Shown in pieces: positions 34,079 to 43,061 of a stretch of DNA of 64,000 nt. The notes beneath the pieces were generated by a model, which made no database searches, was not told the DNA's origin, and saw nothing but the letters and a program-made list of their open reading frames with translations. Both the position numbers and the translations under genes were made by a program. Numbering within the stretch: position 1 is the stretch's first letter; each line of letters begins with the position of its first letter. This DNA is from JAPWJZ01 sp964575605 (GTDB lineage: Bacteria > Pseudomonadota > Alphaproteobacteria > Micavibrionales > UBA2020): assembly GCA_964575605.1 (NCBI GenBank), contig CAZNRN010000019.1:10501-74500 (forward strand), given 5' to 3'.

Positions 34079-35392
34079 ATGGCCGTGGCACAAGCAAAAA
34101 CCGAAACGGGCGACTTCAAGGTAAAAGACATGTCGCTGGCCGACTGGGGCCGCAAGGAAATCGCGATCGCCGAAACCGAAATGCCCGGCCTGATGGCGCT
34201 GCGCGCGGAATACAAAGGCAAGAACCCGCTGAAGGGCGCCCGCATCGTCGGCTGCCTGCATATGACGATCCAGACCGCCGTGCTCATCGAAACGCTGGTC
34301 GACCTCGGCGCCGAAGTGCGCTGGTCGTCCTGCAACATCTTCTCGACCCAGGACCAGGCCGCTGCCGCAATCGCCGCCGTCGGCATCCCCGTCTTCGCCT
34401 GGAAAGGCATGAACGAGGAAGAATTCTGGTGGTGCATCGAGCAAACGCTGCGCGGCCCGAACGGCTGGGCGCCCAACATGATCCTCGACGATGGCGGCGA
34501 CGTCACGCAGATCATGCACCAGAAATATCCCGAGATGCTGAAGAACGTTAAAGGCCTCTCCGAAGAAACCACCACGGGCGTCCACCGCCTCTACGACATG
34601 GAGAAAAAAGGCACGCTGAAGGTTCCCGCCATCAACGTGAACGATAGCGTCACCAAGTCGAAATTCGATAACCTCTACGGCTGCCGCGAAAGCCTCGTTG
34701 ACGGCATCAAGCGCGCGACCGACGTGATGGTCGCGGGAAAAATTGCGGTCGTCTGCGGCTATGGCGACGTGGGCAAGGGTTCGGCGGCTTCGCTGCGTTC
34801 GCAGGGCGCCCGCGTGATGGTCACCGAGATCGACCCCATCTGCGCGCTGCAGGCCGCGATGGAAGGCTATCAGGTCGTGACGATGGAAGACGCAGCGCCG
34901 CTGGGCGACATCTTTGTCACCGCCACCGGCAACGTCGACGTCATCACGCTGGACCACATGCGCCAGATGAAAGACCGTTCCATCGTCTGCAACATCGGCC
35001 ACTTCGACAGCGAAATCCAGATTGCCTCGCTCTCCAACTACAAATGGGAAGAAGTGAAGCCGCAGGTCGACGAAGTCATCTTCCCTGACGGCAAACGCCT
35101 GATCGTGCTGGCGAAGGGCCGCCTCGTGAACCTCGGCTGCGCGACCGGCCACCCGAGCTTTGTGATGTCGACCTCCTTCACCAACCAGGTGCTGGCGCAG
35201 ATCGAGCTCTGGAACAACCATTCCAAGTACCAGAACAAGGTCTATGTGCTGCCCAAGCACCTCGACGAGAAAGTGGCGCGCCTGCACCTCGAAAAACTCG
35301 GCGTGAAGCTGACCAAGCTTACGGAAAAACAGGCCGAATACCTCGACATCGATGCGACCGGCCCCTACAAGCCCGGCCACTACCGCTACTAA
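34079..35392 (+). CDS. ahcY: S-adenosylhomocysteine hydrolase
   Basis: 437 aa. Splits S-adenosylhomocysteine to adenosine and homocysteine, NAD-dependent. Signatures: CLHMTIQTAVLIETL near the start, EVRWSSCNIFSTQDQAAAA, the NAD-binding VVCGYGDVGKGSA, NIGHFDSEIQ, and the C-terminal PYKPGHYRY. GGAGCAGGGC precedes the ATG. I looked for an SAH riboswitch in the 87 bp upstream and did not see one. A hairpin terminator follows. Confidence 0.95.
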   Translation: MAVAQAKTETGDFKVKDMSLADWGRKEIAIAETEMPGLMALRAEYKGKNPLKGARIVGCLHMTIQTAVLIETLVDLGAEVRWSSCNIFSTQDQAAAAIAAVGIPVFAWKGMNEEEFWWCIEQTLRGPNGWAPNMILDDGGDVTQIMHQKYPEMLKNVKGLSEETTTGVHRLYDMEKKGTLKVPAINVNDSVTKSKFDNLYGCRESLVDGIKRATDVMVAGKIAVVCGYGDVGKGSAASLRSQGARVMVTEIDPICALQAAMEGYQVVTMEDAAPLGDIFVTATGNVDVITLDHMRQMKDRSIVCNIGHFDSEIQIASLSNYKWEEVKPQVDEVIFPDGKRLIVLAKGRLVNLGCATGHPSFVMSTSFTNQVLAQIELWNNHSKYQNKVYVLPKHLDEKVARLHLEKLGVKLTKLTEKQAEYLDIDATGPYKPGHYRY

Positions 35393-35414
35393 GCGGGCAT
35401 TAAGCCTTTATTTT

Positions 35415-35453
35415 AAAACGCTTCCCTTGTTCACACGGGGGAAGCGTTTTACA
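35415..35453 (+). terminator. Intrinsic terminator after ahcY
   Basis: Left arm AAAACGCTTCCC (35415-35426) pairs perfectly with GGGAAGCGTTTT (35439-35450) around a 12-nt loop, 22 bp after the ahcY stop. The T-tract is short. The divL start lies 11 bp beyond it, so read-through would still reach divL. Confidence 0.7.
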
Positions 35454-35461
35454 TTAAAAAG

Positions 35462-37834
35462 GTGAGCGCAGCAAACCCGCAAGACAAGGCCGACAGCAAG
35501 CCCCAGCCGTTTTTCAACCGGCTGTTGGACGCGCTCATTCCCGCCCGGGCGGAGCGCAAGCGCCTCGCCCGCCAGAACGAGCGGCTGGAGGCGTTTTTAC
35601 GCGCCATTCCCATCGAATATTGCGGCTGGAACCAGGACGGCGTGCAGGCCATGTCACAGGGCTTTTCGGCCCTGATCGGCGTCAACACCATCGACAATAT
35701 CCACGACCTTCAAACCGGCCTCACCCCCGGCGACGCCGCCGCGCTCGAGGGGCTCTACGACCGCCTGCAGCAATACGGTGAACACTTCGAGATTGCCGTG
35801 CATACCGCCACGGGCAAGCGCGCGCTGAAGATCTTCGGCAAACGCGGTGTGCTGCAGCAGGGCGGCGAGGTCTTCAGCGTCATCTGGGCGATGGATATCA
35901 CCGATTTCGCTGTCGCCGCGACACGCGCGTCGGACGCTATTTCAGCCGTCGAAAAGCGCGAGCAGGAATTGCGCACCAATGCGAATGCGCTGCCGTTCCC
36001 CATCTGGGTGCGCAACCACCGCCTCGACATCACCTGGTGCAACAAAGCATACGCAAAAGTCTGCGACGATACGGGCGCAGCCGTGGTGGCCGACCAGAAA
36101 GAACTGCCCATGACGGGCGCGAACAAGGCCGAGCTGACGCAGCGCGTATTGGCGCAGAAAGCGCTGGCGAAGCTGACCGCGCAGTCGATGCGTGGCCATA
36201 TGATCGTGGAAGGCCAGCGCCGCCTGATCGAAATCGTCGAAATCCCGCTGCCGCAGGAAAAGCGCGTGGTGGGCGTGGCGATTGACGTCACGAAAGAAGA
36301 AGAGCTCTCGGCTTCCTACGACCGCCTCAACGCCTCGCACCGTGAATCGCTGGAACAGCTGCGCACCGCCATCGCCATGTTCGACGCCGACACGCGCCTC
36401 GAATTCTACAACTCCGCCTATGAACAGCTGACGGGCATGACGGGCAGCTGGCTCGATGCCAAGCCCAAGATGACGGAGATCATCGAAAAGATGCGCGAAC
36501 TGCGCAAACTGCCCGAGCAGGCCGATTACAAGCAGTTCAAGCAGGCCTGGCTCAACCGTTTCACGTCATTGCTGGAACCTTACGAGGAAATGCAGTACCT
36601 GCCCGACGGCACGGTGATGCGCATGATCGTCGTGCCGCGCCCCATGGGCGGCCTGCTGCTGACGCTCGAAGACGTGACCTCGCGCCTGCAACTGGAAACG
36701 TCCTACAACACCCTGATCGCCGTGCAGGAAGAAACCATGGACAATCTGGCCGAGGGCATCGCCGTCTTCGGCGAGGATGGCCGCGTGCGCCTGTCAAACC
36801 AGGCCTTCGCCGCCATGTGGAACATCCCCACGACCGAAATGCAGGGCACGCCGCATATCATGCAGCTGATCGAGCGCACGAAAGCATTCTTCGACGACGC
36901 CCATTGGCCGCAGATGAAGCAGGTCATCATGGCGAATGCGCTGGAAAGGGAACCCAGAAAAGGCCGCATCCAGCGTAACAACGGCACGGTGCTGGAATAT
37001 TCCATCGTCCCGCTACCCGATGGAAACATCCTGAACGCCTATTTCGACATTACCGACACCGTGAAGGTCGAACAGGCGCTGATGGAAAAGAATGCCGCGC
37101 TGGAAGAAGCCGAACGCCTCAAGACCGACTTTTTGGCAAACGTCTCGTACCAGCTGCGCACGCCGCTCAATGCCATCATGGGCTTCGCCGAAATGCTCAA
37201 CCAGCAATACTTTGGCAAGCTGAACGAACGCCAGCTGGAATACACCACCAGCATGATCGAGGCGGGGCAGCGCCTGGTCTCGCTCGTCAACGACATCCTC
37301 GACCTCTCGACCATCGAGGCGGGATATTTGAAGCTCTACCCCTCTGAAGTGCGCGTAAAGGGCCTGATAGAACAGGTTGCGCACCTGACCGAAGAATGGG
37401 CGCGCAAACAGCGCCTCGACATCATCATCCAGTGCCCCGACGACCGTCTGGCCATTACCGCCGACGAACGCCGGATGAAACAGGTGCTGCTGAACCTGAT
37501 TTCCAACGCCATCAACTATTCCCCCAACGGCGGCCGCGTGACGATTTCGGCGCAGCGCGCGGGAGATTTCGTGCTGCTGGGGGTGCGCGACACTGGCATG
37601 GGTATCCCGCCGGAAGATCTGGCGCGCGTCTTCACACCGTTTGAAAAAATCCAGTCCCGCAAGACGCAGCGGAGATCAGGCGCCGGCCTCGGCCTCGCGC
37701 TGGTGAAATCGATCGTCCAGCTGCACGGCGGCGACGTGGCCATCGAAAGCCGCGAGGGCGCGGGTACATTTGTGATTTGCAAGCTGCCGCTGCCCAAAGC
37801 CGAAGCCCTGCCGAAAACGGAAACCGGCACTTAA
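35462..37834 (+). CDS. divL: DivL-like PAS sensor kinase with Tyr in place of the phospho-His
   Basis: 790 aa from GTG 35462. Three or four PAS-like domains fill residues about 40-540, followed by a coiled linker (MEKNAALEEAERLKTDF) and the kinase core. The dimerisation box reads FLANVSYQLRTPLNAIMGF: Tyr563 stands where histidine kinases have the phosphorylated His, the hallmark of Caulobacter DivL, which controls CckA through DivK. The ATPase boxes are intact (NLISNAINYSPNGG, DTGMGIPPEDL, GAGLGLALVKSIV). No N-terminal membrane helix, only a basic amphipathic stretch. The ahcY-divL order is seen in other alphaproteobacteria as I recall. Confidence 0.82.
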   Translation: MSAANPQDKADSKPQPFFNRLLDALIPARAERKRLARQNERLEAFLRAIPIEYCGWNQDGVQAMSQGFSALIGVNTIDNIHDLQTGLTPGDAAALEGLYDRLQQYGEHFEIAVHTATGKRALKIFGKRGVLQQGGEVFSVIWAMDITDFAVAATRASDAISAVEKREQELRTNANALPFPIWVRNHRLDITWCNKAYAKVCDDTGAAVVADQKELPMTGANKAELTQRVLAQKALAKLTAQSMRGHMIVEGQRRLIEIVEIPLPQEKRVVGVAIDVTKEEELSASYDRLNASHRESLEQLRTAIAMFDADTRLEFYNSAYEQLTGMTGSWLDAKPKMTEIIEKMRELRKLPEQADYKQFKQAWLNRFTSLLEPYEEMQYLPDGTVMRMIVVPRPMGGLLLTLEDVTSRLQLETSYNTLIAVQEETMDNLAEGIAVFGEDGRVRLSNQAFAAMWNIPTTEMQGTPHIMQLIERTKAFFDDAHWPQMKQVIMANALEREPRKGRIQRNNGTVLEYSIVPLPDGNILNAYFDITDTVKVEQALMEKNAALEEAERLKTDFLANVSYQLRTPLNAIMGFAEMLNQQYFGKLNERQLEYTTSMIEAGQRLVSLVNDILDLSTIEAGYLKLYPSEVRVKGLIEQVAHLTEEWARKQRLDIIIQCPDDRLAITADERRMKQVLLNLISNAINYSPNGGRVTISAQRAGDFVLLGVRDTGMGIPPEDLARVFTPFEKIQSRKTQRRSGAGLGLALVKSIVQLHGGDVAIESREGAGTFVICKLPLPKAEALPKTETGT

Positions 37835-37852
37835 ACAAACCTTCAGATAAAG

Positions 37853-37888
37853 AAAAACCGGAAGGGCTTAAAGCCGCTTCCGGTTTTT
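37853..37888. terminator. Bidirectional terminator between divL and rne
   Basis: Perfect 12-bp inverted repeat AAAAACCGGAAG (37853-37864) / CTTCCGGTTTTT (37877-37888) between convergent genes. It supplies a T-tract on both strands, so it can end divL and rne transcripts. Confidence 0.8.
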
Positions 37889-37907
37889 GCTTTAAGCGAT
37901 ATTGCGT

Positions 37908-40715
37908 TTATTCGGTCAGGCGCTTCCACCAGCCCTTGCGGTTTTTGCCGTCGCCGCTGTCGTCCGAGCCGCCTTCGTTGGCGGGTTCGGGCATCGAGGG
38001 GGCTTCCTGCGCCGCGCGGTGTTCGTGGCGCGGGGCGGGAGGGGCGTCGTAGTTCTGGGGCGTGTGCACGTTTTCACCGCCGCCGAAATCACCTGACGGC
38101 TGTCCGCCGCCCTGATTGTCAAACGACTGGCCTTCGCCGCCCTGCTGGCCGCCATGGCGGTTGCCGTGGCGCTCGCCGCCGCGATGACGGTCGCGTCCGC
38201 GGCCACGTCCGCCGCGGCGTCTGCCGCCACGGTTACGGTCGCCGCGGCCTTCTCCACCCTGGCCGCCACCATGACGTTGACCGCCCTGATGGCCTTCGCC
38301 GCCCTCTGCGGGCTGGCCGCCTTCAGGCTGGAAGTGCTGGTCGTGGCCTTCGCCGCTCGCCTCGACAAAGCCGGGCTGTTCGGCGTCATGCGGGAAGGGT
38401 TGGCCCTCTCCGCCTTCGCCGCCCTGGTTGAAGTTGCGCTGGCCGCGGTCGTTGAAATTACGGTCGCCGTCGCGATGGCGTCCGCCACGGCGCCTGCCGC
38501 CGCGGCGTCCGCGCCTGCGGCCTCCGCGCTCGTCATCGGCAAAGCGGTCGCCGCCATGGCCACCTCCATGCCCGCCCCCATGTCCACCGCGGTCGCCGCG
38601 GCCTTCGCCGCGCCCGCCACCGTGGTGACGGTGCCTGCCGCCGCCGTGGCTGCCTTCTTCGCCGCCTTCGTCTTCAAAGCGGTTGTCGTCGGCGACGGTT
38701 GAATCGTCGGACAGCTGGTCGGCCGGGATTTCGGGCAGGTCGGACATATCGACGGTCTGGACCGGCGCCGGGCGGCGGGGGCGGTTGTCGCCCTGCTGCG
38801 CGGCCGTTTTCATGCCTTCGATCTGGAAGTTGGGCTTCACCAGCGTGTCGTCCACGCCGACCGAAACCTTCACATTATAGCGTTTTTCAAGCGCCGAGAG
38901 CATTTCGCGCTTGTGGTTGAAGAGGTAGATGGCAATCGCGGCCGGCGCCGTGATGCGGATTTCCGTTGATTTTCCGCGCATGCATTCTTCCTCGAGCGAG
39001 CGCAGGATCATCACGCCCGTCGTCTCGACAGTGCGCACCAGTCCAGCGCCGTTGCAATGCTTGCAGGTTTCGAAGTTTGTTTCGACCAGCGACGGGTGCA
39101 GGCGCTGGCGTGACAGCTCGAGCAACCCGAAGGCCGAGATACGGCCCAGCTGGATGCGCGCGCGGTCATGCTGCATAGCATCCCGGAGCCTCCGCTCCAC
39201 GATGCGGTTGTTGCGCTTGTCTTCCATGTCGATGAAGTCGATGACGATCAAACCGCCCTGGTCGCGCAGGCGCAGCTGGCGGGCGATTTCCTCGGCGGCT
39301 TCAAGGTTGGTTTTCAGCGCCGTTTCCTCGATGTGGCGGCCCTTGGTAGCTCTGCCCGAGTTCACGTCGATGGAAACCATCGCCTCGGTCGGGTTGATGA
39401 CGATATAGCCGCCCGATTTCAGGTGCACGGTGGGGCTGTGGATTTCGTCGATCTGGCTTTCCACCTGGTAGCGGAAGAACAGCGGCATCGAGGGGTCGGT
39501 ATAGTGCTGGATGCGCGAAGCGTGGCTCGGCATCAGCGTGCGCATGAAATCATGCGCCGTTTTATAGGCTTCTTCGCCCGCCACATGCACTTCGTCGATT
39601 TCGCGGCGGTAGAGGTCGCGGATCGCGCGCTTGATGAGGTTGCCTTCTTCGTAGATGAGGGCGGGCGCGGTCGATTTCAGCGTCAGTTCGCGGATCTGGT
39701 CCCAGAGGCGCAGGAGGTAGTCGAGGTCGCGCTTGATCTCGGCCGTCGTGCGGGCGACGCCCGCGGTGCGCAGGATCACCGACATGCCCTCGGGCACGTT
39801 CAGTTCGTGCAGGATTTTCTTCAGGCGCTGGCGGTCTTTCGCGTTGGAAACCTTGCGCGACACGCCGCCGCCACGGGGGCTGTTCGGCATCAGTACGCAA
39901 TAGCGGCCGGGGAGCGAGATATAGGATGTGACGGCAGCACCCTTGTTGCCGCGCTCTTCCTTGGCGATCTGGATGAGCATGATCTGGTTGCGCTTGATCA
40001 CTTCCTGGATTTTGTAGCGGCGCTTGATGGAAGAGCGGTAAGCGGGCTGTTCGACGACATCGCCGCCGACGACTTCGACGTCTTCTTTCTCGGGTGCGGG
40101 CTGCTCGCCGCCCTCGGCCGCGGGGGCGGCTTCCGCTGCGGGTGCAGCGGCTTCGGCTACGGGCTGTTCGTGCGCTGCGGGAGCGGCTTCAGCCGTTTCC
40201 TCTTCCTCGTCGTTATCTTCTTCCGCTTCGGAGGTCACGCCGTCACGCGCGATTTCCTCGGCGATCGAGCCGGTGTGCTTCGGCACATATTCTTCGGATG
40301 CGGCGGCGTCTTCATCGTCGCCGTCTTCTTCGGGCGTTTCGTCGCCGTCGAAGTCTTCGATGCTTTCGCCTTGCGCTGCCAGTTCTGCTGCGTCTTCTTC
40401 GTCCTCGCGGGCGGCCTGTTCGGCGGCCAGCTGGCGTTCCTCGGCCAGCAGCGCCTCGCGGTCCTGCACGGGGATGCGGTAATAATCGGGATGGATTTCG
40501 GGGAAGGGCAGGAAGCCGTGGCGGTTTCCGCCGAAGTCGACGAAGGCGGCCTGCAGCGAGGGTTCGACCCTTGTCACCTTCACGAGATAGATGTTGCCTT
40601 TAAGTTGTTTGCGGACGACCGTTTCGAAATCGTATTCGTCCAGACGGCTGCCCGAGACGACCGCGACCCTTGTTTCTTCGGGATGCGTGGCGTCGATCAG
40701 CATGCGCTTTGTCAT
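37908..40715 (-). CDS. rne: Ribonuclease E/G
   Basis: 935 aa from ATG 40715 (MTKRMLIDATHPEE) with AAGGA upstream. N-terminal S1 domain (LVKVTRVEPSLQAAFVDFGGNRHGFLPF) is split by a ~150-residue acidic Ala/Glu-rich insertion, typical of alphaproteobacterial RNase E. The catalytic part has IDVNSGRATKG with the Mg2+-binding Asp, LIVIDFIDME, and the zinc link CKHCNGAG. The C-terminal ~250 residues are Gly/Arg/His-rich (GGHGGGHGGGHGG), probably disordered and RNA- or partner-binding. This GC-rich tail produces long artefact ORFs on the other strand. Confidence 0.94.
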   Translation of the reverse strand: MTKRMLIDATHPEETRVAVVSGSRLDEYDFETVVRKQLKGNIYLVKVTRVEPSLQAAFVDFGGNRHGFLPFPEIHPDYYRIPVQDREALLAEERQLAAEQAAREDEEDAAELAAQGESIEDFDGDETPEEDGDDEDAAASEEYVPKHTGSIAEEIARDGVTSEAEEDNDEEEETAEAAPAAHEQPVAEAAAPAAEAAPAAEGGEQPAPEKEDVEVVGGDVVEQPAYRSSIKRRYKIQEVIKRNQIMLIQIAKEERGNKGAAVTSYISLPGRYCVLMPNSPRGGGVSRKVSNAKDRQRLKKILHELNVPEGMSVILRTAGVARTTAEIKRDLDYLLRLWDQIRELTLKSTAPALIYEEGNLIKRAIRDLYRREIDEVHVAGEEAYKTAHDFMRTLMPSHASRIQHYTDPSMPLFFRYQVESQIDEIHSPTVHLKSGGYIVINPTEAMVSIDVNSGRATKGRHIEETALKTNLEAAEEIARQLRLRDQGGLIVIDFIDMEDKRNNRIVERRLRDAMQHDRARIQLGRISAFGLLELSRQRLHPSLVETNFETCKHCNGAGLVRTVETTGVMILRSLEEECMRGKSTEIRITAPAAIAIYLFNHKREMLSALEKRYNVKVSVGVDDTLVKPNFQIEGMKTAAQQGDNRPRRPAPVQTVDMSDLPEIPADQLSDDSTVADDNRFEDEGGEEGSHGGGRHRHHGGGRGEGRGDRGGHGGGHGGGHGGDRFADDERGGRRRGRRGGRRRGGRHRDGDRNFNDRGQRNFNQGGEGGEGQPFPHDAEQPGFVEASGEGHDQHFQPEGGQPAEGGEGHQGGQRHGGGQGGEGRGDRNRGGRRRGGRGRGRDRHRGGERHGNRHGGQQGGEGQSFDNQGGGQPSGDFGGGENVHTPQNYDAPPAPRHEHRAAQEAPSMPEPANEGGSDDSGDGKNRKGWWKRLTE

Positions 40716-41190
40716 TGTATTCAGTTCCTTTACAGGCGCGACGCCATACATCCCCATGCGACAAAAGGGGATAAGGGCGCGCCGATGTTTTGAAGAAGGC
40801 TGTACGGTTCAGTTCTAGACCAGGCTTTGTCCCATCTGCCTTGCGGGAGAGAGCGTCCTTGAAGGGGAGGTAGACGCTGCTTTAATCACCGGTAGTCCAA
40901 GTAGCCTGTCACAATCACCGTTGCCCGTTTAGGTACTGCCGCCAGCGGAAAAGTGGTTCCGGAGGGGAGGAGGTAAAACAGGCCAGACCTCAAAACTCGT
41001 TGACGTGACGCGCTTTCTCAACATGCAAAAAGCTATGGAAAAGCTACGTCTTTGTCGCATCTTCATTGTAGTCCCAACGGCACCGCGCACTCAATATATA
41101 TTTGGAACTATTCTAAGATGCTGGAATCGCGATACTTATTGTTAAGCGCTGCCGCTTGCGGATATACTGTTTCAAAGGACAGCTGGGTTA
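40716..41190. other. Intergenic region, probable rne leader
   Basis: 475 bp between divergent rne and the amidase gene with no supported coding sequence. On the rne side, an inverted repeat ATCCCC / GGGGAT (40750-40755 and 40767-40772) lies 35-57 bp before the rne start. RNase E genes in other bacteria have long autoregulated 5' UTRs, so a similar leader is plausible. No known small RNA (RNase P, 6S, SRP, tmRNA) could be recognised. Confidence 0.35.
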
Positions 41191-42606
41191 TTGGGGGCCT
41201 TGGCCGTGTGTTCGAGTCGCTTTGTTTTCATAGTATTGGCTTTACTGCTGTCGCTGGCGCCACAACTGGTGCTGGCGGCGAAATCCTATCCGCCCGCCTC
41301 GTCGCCCAAACCCACCACGCTGGGGCAGCTGAATTACAAGAGCGGCCGCAGCTCATCGCCGCCTGTACCCTTCGCGATCGAGGCGGTGAGGTTCGGGACC
41401 CACGCAGGGCAATCGCGCATCGTCATCGATTTCAACCAGAAGGGGGATTACCGCGTTTTCCACCTCGACGGCCCCACGCGCCTTGTCGTCGACCTGCCCG
41501 CGGGCAGCTGGCATGCGCCGAAATCGGGGCTGCTGACCGGACGCCTTGTGAAGGGCTACCGCAGCGGCGCGCTTGATGACGGCCTGACGCGCATCATCTT
41601 CGACCTCGGGGCGCCCGCGCTGGTGTCGCAGGCCTTCATGCTGCCGAAAACCTCGTTCAACCTCGACCGCCTTGTCATCGACCTCAAGCCCTCGACGGCG
41701 AACCTTTTCCAGGCGCACCTGACCGATGTATTCGGCAACGCGGCGCTGAGGGGTGCCGGCAAGGCAAGGCAGCCGCAATCCGAATTCGCGCGGCTGCAGG
41801 ACAGGCTGGCGCGTGAATCCGCGCCCGAAACAGAAATGCGCAGCGCCGCGCTTGTGCCGCCGCCCTTGCAGCCGCAGCAGGTACCGATGCGCAAATCCGG
41901 CACGTCCCGCAAATACACCATCGTTATCGACCCCGGCCATGGCGGCGAAGATCCTGGTGCGATCGGCGCCGGCGGCATACGCGAAAAAAACCTCACGCTG
42001 CAGGTCGCAAAAGAACTGCAGCGCCAGCTGGAAGAAACCGGGCGTTATAAAGTGGTGCTGACGCGCAAGACCGATGTGTATATCCGCCTGCGCGAGCGCG
42101 TGGCTTTCTCCCGCCGCGCCAAGGGTGATTTGTTCGTGTCGATCCACGCCGATAAAATCGGGCGCAAGAATGTCAGGGGCGCATCCATCTACACGCTCTC
42201 GGAAAAGGCGTCAGACAGCGAAACCGCGCGCCTTGCCGAGCAAGAAAACAATTCCGGCGTTGTGGCCGGCGTCGACCTTGCGGCCGAAAGCCAGGACGTC
42301 GCCGACATCCTTCTCGACCTTGCGATGCGCGAGAAAATGAACGAATCAAAACTGCTCGGCAAATACGTCGAGGAAGCCTTTATCAATAATAGCGTAAGAC
42401 TGTTGCCAAATTCCCACAGGGCTGCGGGCTTCGCTGTTTTGAAGGCGCCGGATGTGCCCTCGGTGCTGATCGAGACAGGCTTTTTATCCAATGCTGACGA
42501 GGCTAAACTGCTTACCTCGCCGCAATTCCAGCGTAAAATCGCAGGCGCGATTGTGGGCGGCATAGACGCCTATTTTCGAAAAATCCACTCCCTCCAGAAG
42601 CTCTGA
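41191..42606 (+). CDS. N-acetylmuramoyl-L-alanine amidase (AMIN + Amidase_3)
   Basis: 471 aa from TTG 41191, chosen because AAAGGA lies about 10 nt upstream. Signal peptide through about LVLAA (residue 30). AMIN domain at about 62-160 (AVRFGTHAGQSRIVIDF, RLVVDLP) localises to septal peptidoglycan. Amidase_3 domain at about 245-465 has the zinc ligands in DPGHGGEDPGA, the following Glu, and SIHAD, plus the catalytic Glu in VLIETGFLSN. AmiC-like; cleaves stem peptides during daughter-cell separation. Neighbouring rne is the usual alphaproteobacterial context. Confidence 0.92.
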   Translation: MGALAVCSSRFVFIVLALLLSLAPQLVLAAKSYPPASSPKPTTLGQLNYKSGRSSSPPVPFAIEAVRFGTHAGQSRIVIDFNQKGDYRVFHLDGPTRLVVDLPAGSWHAPKSGLLTGRLVKGYRSGALDDGLTRIIFDLGAPALVSQAFMLPKTSFNLDRLVIDLKPSTANLFQAHLTDVFGNAALRGAGKARQPQSEFARLQDRLARESAPETEMRSAALVPPPLQPQQVPMRKSGTSRKYTIVIDPGHGGEDPGAIGAGGIREKNLTLQVAKELQRQLEETGRYKVVLTRKTDVYIRLRERVAFSRRAKGDLFVSIHADKIGRKNVRGASIYTLSEKASDSETARLAEQENNSGVVAGVDLAAESQDVADILLDLAMREKMNESKLLGKYVEEAFINNSVRLLPNSHRAAGFAVLKAPDVPSVLIETGFLSNADEAKLLTSPQFQRKIAGAIVGGIDAYFRKIHSLQKL

Positions 42607-42663
42607 TAAGGGTCCCTTAACCCTTGCAAGGTAACATCCGAATCCGGTAAGTCTCTGGACTTG

Positions 42664-42704
42664 CTACAGTATCTGTAGTAAAAAATACCTGTTACAACGT
42701 TGTA
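42664..42704. promoter_or_regulatory. Two palindromes upstream of the small lipoprotein
   Basis: CTACAG-tat-CTGTAG (42664-42678) and the uninterrupted 12-bp palindrome TACAACGTTGTA (42693-42704) lie 44-84 bp before the lipoprotein start, separated by an A-rich stretch. Such spacing suits an operator pair near a promoter. No regulator can be assigned. Confidence 0.4.
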
Positions 42705-42747
42705 CAACTGCTCTCTCTCAGGGGGCAAACCAATAGAGGAAAAAACT

Positions 42748-42912
42748 ATGAAACGCTCTCTCACCGTTCTTTCGATGTTCGCTCTGCTCGTCGTCGCAGC
42801 TTGCCAAAACAACGGCACCTGGACCCCGATGTCTTCGGGCCGCACTGCAGGCGAAGGCCAAGTCGTCGAACAAAAAGCCGATACCGCCGTCCGCCACTCG
42901 CTGACGAAGTAA
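42748..42912 (+). CDS. Small lipoprotein (54 aa)
   Basis: MKRSLTVLSMFALLVVAAC opens a lipoprotein signal peptide with lipobox VAAC (Cys19), leaving a mature peptide of about 36 residues rich in Gly, Thr and Gln. AGAGGA precedes the ATG at good spacing. Alone on its transcript, with a strong terminator behind it, as expected for an abundant small lipoprotein. A longer in-frame reading from upstream is not credible. Family not recognised. Confidence 0.78.
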   Translation: MKRSLTVLSMFALLVVAACQNNGTWTPMSSGRTAGEGQVVEQKADTAVRHSLTK

Positions 42913-42940
42913 TCGCTTTATCCCGCAAGGGATACAACAG

Positions 42941-42971
42941 CCGCGCCAGGTGTTTCACCGGCGCGGTTTTT
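42941..42971 (+). terminator. Intrinsic terminator after the small lipoprotein
   Basis: CCGCGCC pairs with GGCGCGG, and after a one-base bulge GGTG pairs with CACC, closing a 3-nt loop; TTTTT follows. It lies 29 bp after the lipoprotein stop. Confidence 0.85.
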
Positions 42972-43061
42972 GTTTGTCCGTTTTTTAAAAGCTTTAATCG
43001 GCCGTGCGTTGTGCCTGTCTCCCCTCTCCCAAAGGGTGAGGGCAGAAACAGGTGTTCCCTT

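Noticed and set aside
38154..38702. Ala-rich 182-aa ORF and DNA tandem-like GGC repeats opposite the rne tail
   Set aside because: Explained by the Gly/Arg/His low-complexity C-terminus of RNase E; not a CRISPR or independent gene.
39168..40793. 541-aa plus-strand ORF opposite rne
   Set aside because: The rne frame carries all catalytic motifs; the opposite frame is an artefact of codon bias and extends past the rne start.
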